DNA of 8,781 bases from Fimbriiglobus sp. (GTDB lineage: Bacteria; Planctomycetota; Planctomycetia; Gemmatales; Gemmataceae), in assembly GCA_025352585.1 (NCBI GenBank), contig JANXTD010000852.1, forward strand, positions 1 through 8,781, read 5' to 3'. The translations under genes were made by a program, and so were the position numbers. Numbering within the stretch: the stretch's first letter is position 1; every line of letters starts with the position of its first letter. The notes under the pieces are model-generated. The model had not been told where the DNA came from and searched no databases. It saw nothing but the letters and a program-made list of their open reading frames with translations. Below, piece by piece: positions 5,699 through 8,781 of the stretch.

Positions 5699-6763
5699 TC
5701 ACACCGCCGCCAGCACCGCGTCGCCGATCTGCGTCGTAGTCGCGGTGCCGCCGAGGTCGGGCGTGCGGACCTTGCCTTCGCTGAGCACCTTCGCCACGGC
5801 CGACTTGACCGCCGCGGCGCTCTTCGACAGGCCGAGGTGCTCGAGCATCAGGCTCGCCGAGAGGATCGCGGCCATCGGGTTGGCGATGCCCTTACCGGCG
5901 ATGTCGGGGGCGCTGCCGTGGACCGGCTCGAACATGCTCGGGAAGGCCCGCGTCGGGTTGATGTTGGCACTCGACGCCAGGCCAATGCTGCCTGTCACCG
6001 CCGCGCTCAGGTCGGTGAGGATGTCGCCGAACAGGTTACTCGCCACGACCACGTCGAACGACTGCGGCTTGCGCACGAAGTCCATCGCGGCGGCGTCCAC
6101 CAGTAGCGTCGAAGACTCGACCTCGGGGAACTCCTTACGCACGGCGAAGTAGGCGTCGTCCCACAGGCCCATGCCGTAGATTTGGGCGTTCGACTTGGTG
6201 ACGCTCGTGAGTTTGCGGCGGGGGCGCTTCATCGCCGCCTCGAAGGCCGCCCGCAGGATGCGCTCGCAGCCGCGGCGCGTGAACACGCCGGTCTGCACGG
6301 CGATTTCGTCGGGCGTGCCGGGGTAGAGGTGGCCGCCGACGGGGGCGTACTCGCCCTCGGTGTTCTCGCGGTAGACGAGCATGTCGATCGCCCCCGCCGC
6401 CTGGCCGACGAGCGGGCAATCGACCCCCGCGAACAGGTAGGCCGGCCGCAGGTTGACGTACTGGTCGAACTTGCGCCGCATCGGTAAGAGCAATTCGTGG
6501 ACGGTGATCTTGTCCGACACGACCGCCGGGTTACCGACCGCGCCGAAGAGGATGGCGTCGTGCTTCGCCAGCGTCTCCCAGCCGTCGGCGGGCAGCATCC
6601 GGCCGTGCTGTTGGTAGTACGCCGACGACCACGGCAGCTTGTTCCACGCCAGTTCGGCGGCGTCGAACTTCGGGGCGGCGGCTTGGGCCACACGCATGGC
6701 CTGGTCAATGACTTCCGGGCCGATGCCGTCGCCGCCGAGGACCGCGATGCGAAACGATGCCAT
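5699..6763 (-). CDS. NAD-dependent beta-decarboxylating dehydrogenase (tartrate/D-malate/isopropylmalate dehydrogenase family)
   Basis: This is a complete 354-residue member of the isocitrate/isopropylmalate dehydrogenase family, which oxidises a 2-hydroxy acid and decarboxylates the product using a divalent metal. Seen are GDGIGPE (11-17); the substrate arginines Arg96 and Arg106 within LPMRRKFDQYVNLRP; Arg132 and Tyr139 in RENTEGEY; Lys190 in SVTKSNA; the metal-binding Asp223, Asp247 and Asp251; and HGSAPDIAG (282-290), whose Asp287 points to NAD rather than NADP. LeuB normally has RELTGGIYFG where this protein has RENTEGEY. The phrases FDQYVNLRP, HGRMLPADGWE and GTPDEIAVQTGVFTR are closer to tartrate/D-malate dehydrogenases (TtuC/DmlA). 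It could still act on isopropylmalate or homoisocitrate, so no symbol is given. No strong Shine-Dalgarno precedes the ATG. It stands alone, convergent with kdpC. Confidence 0.9.
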   Translation of the reverse strand: MASFRIAVLGGDGIGPEVIDQAMRVAQAAAPKFDAAELAWNKLPWSSAYYQQHGRMLPADGWETLAKHDAILFGAVGNPAVVSDKITVHELLLPMRRKFDQYVNLRPAYLFAGVDCPLVGQAAGAIDMLVYRENTEGEYAPVGGHLYPGTPDEIAVQTGVFTRRGCERILRAAFEAAMKRPRRKLTSVTKSNAQIYGMGLWDDAYFAVRKEFPEVESSTLLVDAAAMDFVRKPQSFDVVVASNLFGDILTDLSAAVTGSIGLASSANINPTRAFPSMFEPVHGSAPDIAGKGIANPMAAILSASLMLEHLGLSKSAAAVKSAVAKVLSEGKVRTPDLGGTATTTQIGDAVLAAV

Positions 6764-6949
6764 GTCGTGCTACCCGAACTCGTGCGGAGGGAATCGCGGA
6801 CCCGGCACAAGCCGTGCATCCGGTAAACGTCGGGCGGAATCGGCCAGAAGCGGACGCCAGGCGGGCCGCCCGAGTGGACCGGCGGCGTCCCACGGGCAAA
6901 GTTTACAAGGGTGCCTGCCGTTCGGCCGGCCCCTGGGAGGATCGGTCCG
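6764..6949. promoter_or_regulatory. Divergent intergenic region between the dehydrogenase and lipoprotein genes
   Basis: These 186 bases separate two genes transcribed away from each other, so both promoters should lie here. I could not find a convincing promoter pair on either strand. The only clear signal is GGGAGG ahead of the lipoprotein start. A GTG at 6911 keeps the lipoprotein frame open but gives no sensible signal peptide. Confidence 0.4.
6935..6940 (+). promoter_or_regulatory. Ribosome-binding site GGGAGG that fixes the lipoprotein start
   Basis: GGGAGG lies nine bases before the ATG at 6950 and decides for this start over the in-frame GTG at 6911. The resulting N-terminus is a compact lipoprotein signal peptide. 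Confidence 0.7.
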
Positions 6950-7636
6950 ATGTTCCGCCACAAACCCCTCGCGCAATCGCACCGCGTCCGCCGCCTGCTG
7001 GGCTTGGCTGTCCTCGCCGCGTCCTTCACCGGCTGCAAAGCGTTCACCGGCGGCGGCGGCTCGACCGATCGCCCGGCGTCCGACAAGCGGGGCGACCCGA
7101 TCCTCGGTATGCGCTTGCCGCCGCAAGACGTGCCCGTCGGCGGGAAGGCCGACCTCGCCGGGACGAAGCGCGACCCGATCTTGACCTCGCCGGCTGGCCG
7201 CGCCCGTGACAACACCAACGGCCACGCCAACAAGTCCGGCCCCGGCGAAGTATCGGCGTTGCCGCCGCGCTCGGGCACCCTTGACGACGGCCGCGCCCCG
7301 TACCGTCCCGGCGTCGAAGCGTCGCCCGCCGCGCTCGCCGCCACCCCCAAGTCCGACGACACGCTGACGATCAACCGCCGGGCGACCCCCGCCTCGATCG
7401 TCACGCCTGACGACGGCAAGGCCGAAAGCCTATACGCCAAGGCGACGCGGCAACTGCGCGACTACAACGCCACCTGGGCGACGCCGGTCAAGACCGACGG
7501 CGGCTACTCGGTGACCGTGCAGCGGTCGCAGAGTGCCAAGAGCGACGGGCCGTACCGCAAGTACCAGGGCGTCGGCGCGACCCCGACGGCGGCGCTGCAA
7601 TCGGCGGCCGAGCAGATTCGCGGCGACGTGCGTTAA
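6950..7636 (+). CDS. Putative secreted lipoprotein of unknown function with repeated DPIL motifs
   Basis: This 228-residue protein begins with a basic stretch (to about Arg15), a hydrophobic core (LLGLAVLAAS) and FTGC, giving a lipidated Cys29 after signal peptidase II cleavage. Phe at -3 is a slightly unusual lipobox. A Gly-rich linker (GGGGS) follows. The middle is Pro-, Asp- and Gly-rich and probably disordered. It holds two copies of a short motif: RGDPILGMRLPPQDVPVGG (Asp49-Leu52) and KRDPILTSP (Asp75-Leu78). The C-terminal ~70 residues (from about 158) look folded: an amphipathic helix (AESLYAKATRQLRDYNATW), strands around GGYSVTVQRS, and a final helix TPTAALQSAAEQIRGDV. I recall similar DP(I/L)L...IPPxDxPVPG lipoproteins from Gemmataceae but no function. 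It converges with the LamG gene, leaving four bases between stops. Confidence 0.8.
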   Translation: MFRHKPLAQSHRVRRLLGLAVLAASFTGCKAFTGGGGSTDRPASDKRGDPILGMRLPPQDVPVGGKADLAGTKRDPILTSPAGRARDNTNGHANKSGPGEVSALPPRSGTLDDGRAPYRPGVEASPAALAATPKSDDTLTINRRATPASIVTPDDGKAESLYAKATRQLRDYNATWATPVKTDGGYSVTVQRSQSAKSDGPYRKYQGVGATPTAALQSAAEQIRGDVR

Positions 7637-7640
7637 GCCG

Positions 7641-8781
7641 TCACTCCACGACTTTGACGCTGGCAATGCGGCGAGCCTGCGCGGCGGTCACGGCGTTCGG
7701 GAAGATGACCAGCTCACTGACTTGGAACGTCGTCCCCTTCAACTTGGCGGGGAACGTGCCGAGCGTGATCGGGTGCGGCGAGCGGTCGTCGGTGCCGCTC
7801 ACTTCCACGAGGCCGGGCACGCCCACGCCATCGACGTAAAACTGCACGACGCCGGTGCGGCTGCGCGTGAGCGTGTAGTGGTGCCAGCCCGGCGCGAGGG
7901 CCGCGGACACGAACGCCCGTGGGCTGGCCGGTGACACGGCGACGCGGGCTTCGCCGGCGGTCAGCGTCAGTCGCAAGTCGCCGAGCGTCAGCAACTCCAG
8001 CGGCGACGTGCCGCCGGAGTTGGCCCACACCGCGGCGGTGAACGGGGCGACCTCGCCAGGCTTGGGGGGAACGCCGTTGCGGGCCAGTGGCACGAAACGC
8101 CACTCGCCGAAATCGACCGCCGGGCCGGGCGTCTCCGGCGTGACGGCGTAGCCGCGGCCGGCGGGGGCGTCGGTGTCGGTGACCGCGCCGTTGACGCGGT
8201 AGACGCGCCGGGCGGCGGCGTCGGGCAGGCTGCCGGTGCGGGCTGTCGAAGCGTCCCAGGCCAGGTAGGCCAGCGGCTTCGGCAGGCCGGTGTCGGGACG
8301 CAGCCAGTACGGCAACTCCCCGGCCGGCGGCTCCGGGGCGGCCGCGAGTTGCCGGACCTCGGATTCGCTCAACGACCGCGCGAACAGGCAGACTTCGTCG
8401 AGCGCCGCCCGGAAGTCGCCGCCGCCGGGCTTGGCCACGCCGCCGGCCGGGCCGCCGACGCTGAAGCGGGTCGTCGCCAGGTCGAAGGGGTCGGCGGCCG
8501 TCGGCGGCCCCTCGAACGCCAGCTCGCCGTCGAACCAGAGCTGCGTGCCGGCCGGCTCCGGGTCGGCCCGGCGGACCAGCGCGACGTGGTGCCAGTCGGC
8601 GTCGGCCGGGCGGGGCAGTTTCACCTCGCGCGGCTTGCCCCTGGGCGGCCCCGGCAGCTTGAAGACGACTTCGCTGCCGACGAGATCGACGGTGCCCTCG
8701 GTGTCGTGGTCGGGGTGCAGGTCGAGCAACCGGCCGTCGCCGGGGGTGGCGCGGTACCAGAACGTCAGCGTCGAGACGCGC
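7641..8781 (-). CDS. Protein with two LamG-like (concanavalin A-fold) domains, C-terminal part (runs off right edge)
   Basis: The frame is open to the window edge and gives 379 C-terminal residues. The TTG near 8729 is internal, because the residues upstream of it (VSTLTFWYRATPGDGRLLDL) already belong to a LamG strand pattern. The first domain (about 1-145) shows WHHVAL (63-68), QLWFDGEL and DEVCLFARSLSESEVRQL, the usual end of a LamG jellyroll. The second (about 246-375) shows FTAAVWA, WHHYTL (299-304), VQFYVDG (312-318) and SELVIFPNAVTAAQARRI. A Pro-rich linker joins them (YWLRPDTGLPKPLAYLAWDA and onward). LamG_3-type folds bind carbohydrate or protein ligands or act as structural modules; no catalytic residues are visible. 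In planctomycetes such domains are often fused to kinase, FecR or DUF1553-type parts, so the missing N-terminus decides the role. Confidence 0.85.
   Translation of the reverse strand, partial: RVSTLTFWYRATPGDGRLLDLHPDHDTEGTVDLVGSEVVFKLPGPPRGKPREVKLPRPADADWHHVALVRRADPEPAGTQLWFDGELAFEGPPTAADPFDLATTRFSVGGPAGGVAKPGGGDFRAALDEVCLFARSLSESEVRQLAAAPEPPAGELPYWLRPDTGLPKPLAYLAWDASTARTGSLPDAAARRVYRVNGAVTDTDAPAGRGYAVTPETPGPAVDFGEWRFVPLARNGVPPKPGEVAPFTAAVWANSGGTSPLELLTLGDLRLTLTAGEARVAVSPASPRAFVSAALAPGWHHYTLTRSRTGVVQFYVDGVGVPGLVEVSGTDDRSPHPITLGTFPAKLKGTTFQVSELVIFPNAVTAAQARRIASVKVVE

Noticed and set aside
6911..6949. Earlier GTG start for the lipoprotein
   Set aside because: It adds 13 residues before the basic start of the signal peptide and lacks a ribosome-binding site, whereas ATG 6950 has GGGAGG nine bases upstream.
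6229..7440. 403-codon minus-strand frame across the dehydrogenase start, intergenic gap and lipoprotein
   Set aside because: Its second half is a shifted reading of the dehydrogenase and its first half is antisense to the lipoprotein. There are no recognisable motifs.
8727..8729. TTG near 8729 as the start of the LamG protein
   Set aside because: The frame stays open to the window edge and the preceding residues continue a LamG strand pattern (LTFWYRATPGDGRLLDL), so the start lies outside the window.

Overview
This is a GC-rich bacterial window carrying a complete kdp potassium-uptake operon and its neighbours. Most of it looks planctomycete (Gemmataceae-like). That inference rests on the high GC content, a lipoprotein with repeated 'DPIL' motifs of a kind I associate with that group, a tandem LamG-fold protein, and the kdp gene style. 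The left end does not fit. The first ~575 bases encode, on the minus strand, the N-terminal 191 residues of an aspartate carbamoyltransferase (pyrB) whose sequence looks alphaproteobacterial. It abuts a response-regulator gene cut off after about 43 recognisable receiver residues. The break lies near 575-613 and is either a recent recombination or transfer junction or an assembly chimera.

Layout, left to right: pyrB (minus, runs off the left edge); a truncated NtrC-like receiver (minus, 575-739); a 239-base divergent control region (740-978) with a 20-bp tandem duplication and a possible sigma-54 -24/-12 element; then on the plus strand a 31-residue membrane microprotein, kdpF, kdpA, kdpB, an inverted-repeat element, and kdpC (979-5687). 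Convergent to kdpC is a beta-decarboxylating dehydrogenase (5699-6763, minus) of the tartrate/D-malate dehydrogenase type. A 186-base divergent gap follows, then a plus-strand lipoprotein (6950-7636), and finally a minus-strand protein with two LamG domains running off the right edge (7641-8781).

The kdp genes would build KdpFABC: KdpA is the K+-selective channel-like subunit, KdpB the P-type ATPase, KdpC the periplasmic-facing accessory subunit and KdpF the small stabilising peptide. No kdpD or kdpE is present. The only regulator next to the operon is the broken receiver gene.

The most notable non-coding structure lies between kdpB and kdpC. It is a pair of 32-bp arms in inverted orientation, each made of four heptamers A(G/A)TGYAN (seven of the eight have TGCA). 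The whole is flanked by a 6-bp direct repeat, GTTTGA. Conceptual removal of the element and one GTTTGA copy restores a stop-to-start junction with a Shine-Dalgarno-like sequence at normal spacing, so it looks like an insertion into a previously compact operon. The second notable item is the 31-residue microprotein ahead of kdpF, which has its own ribosome-binding site and is spaced like a genuine fifth structural gene.
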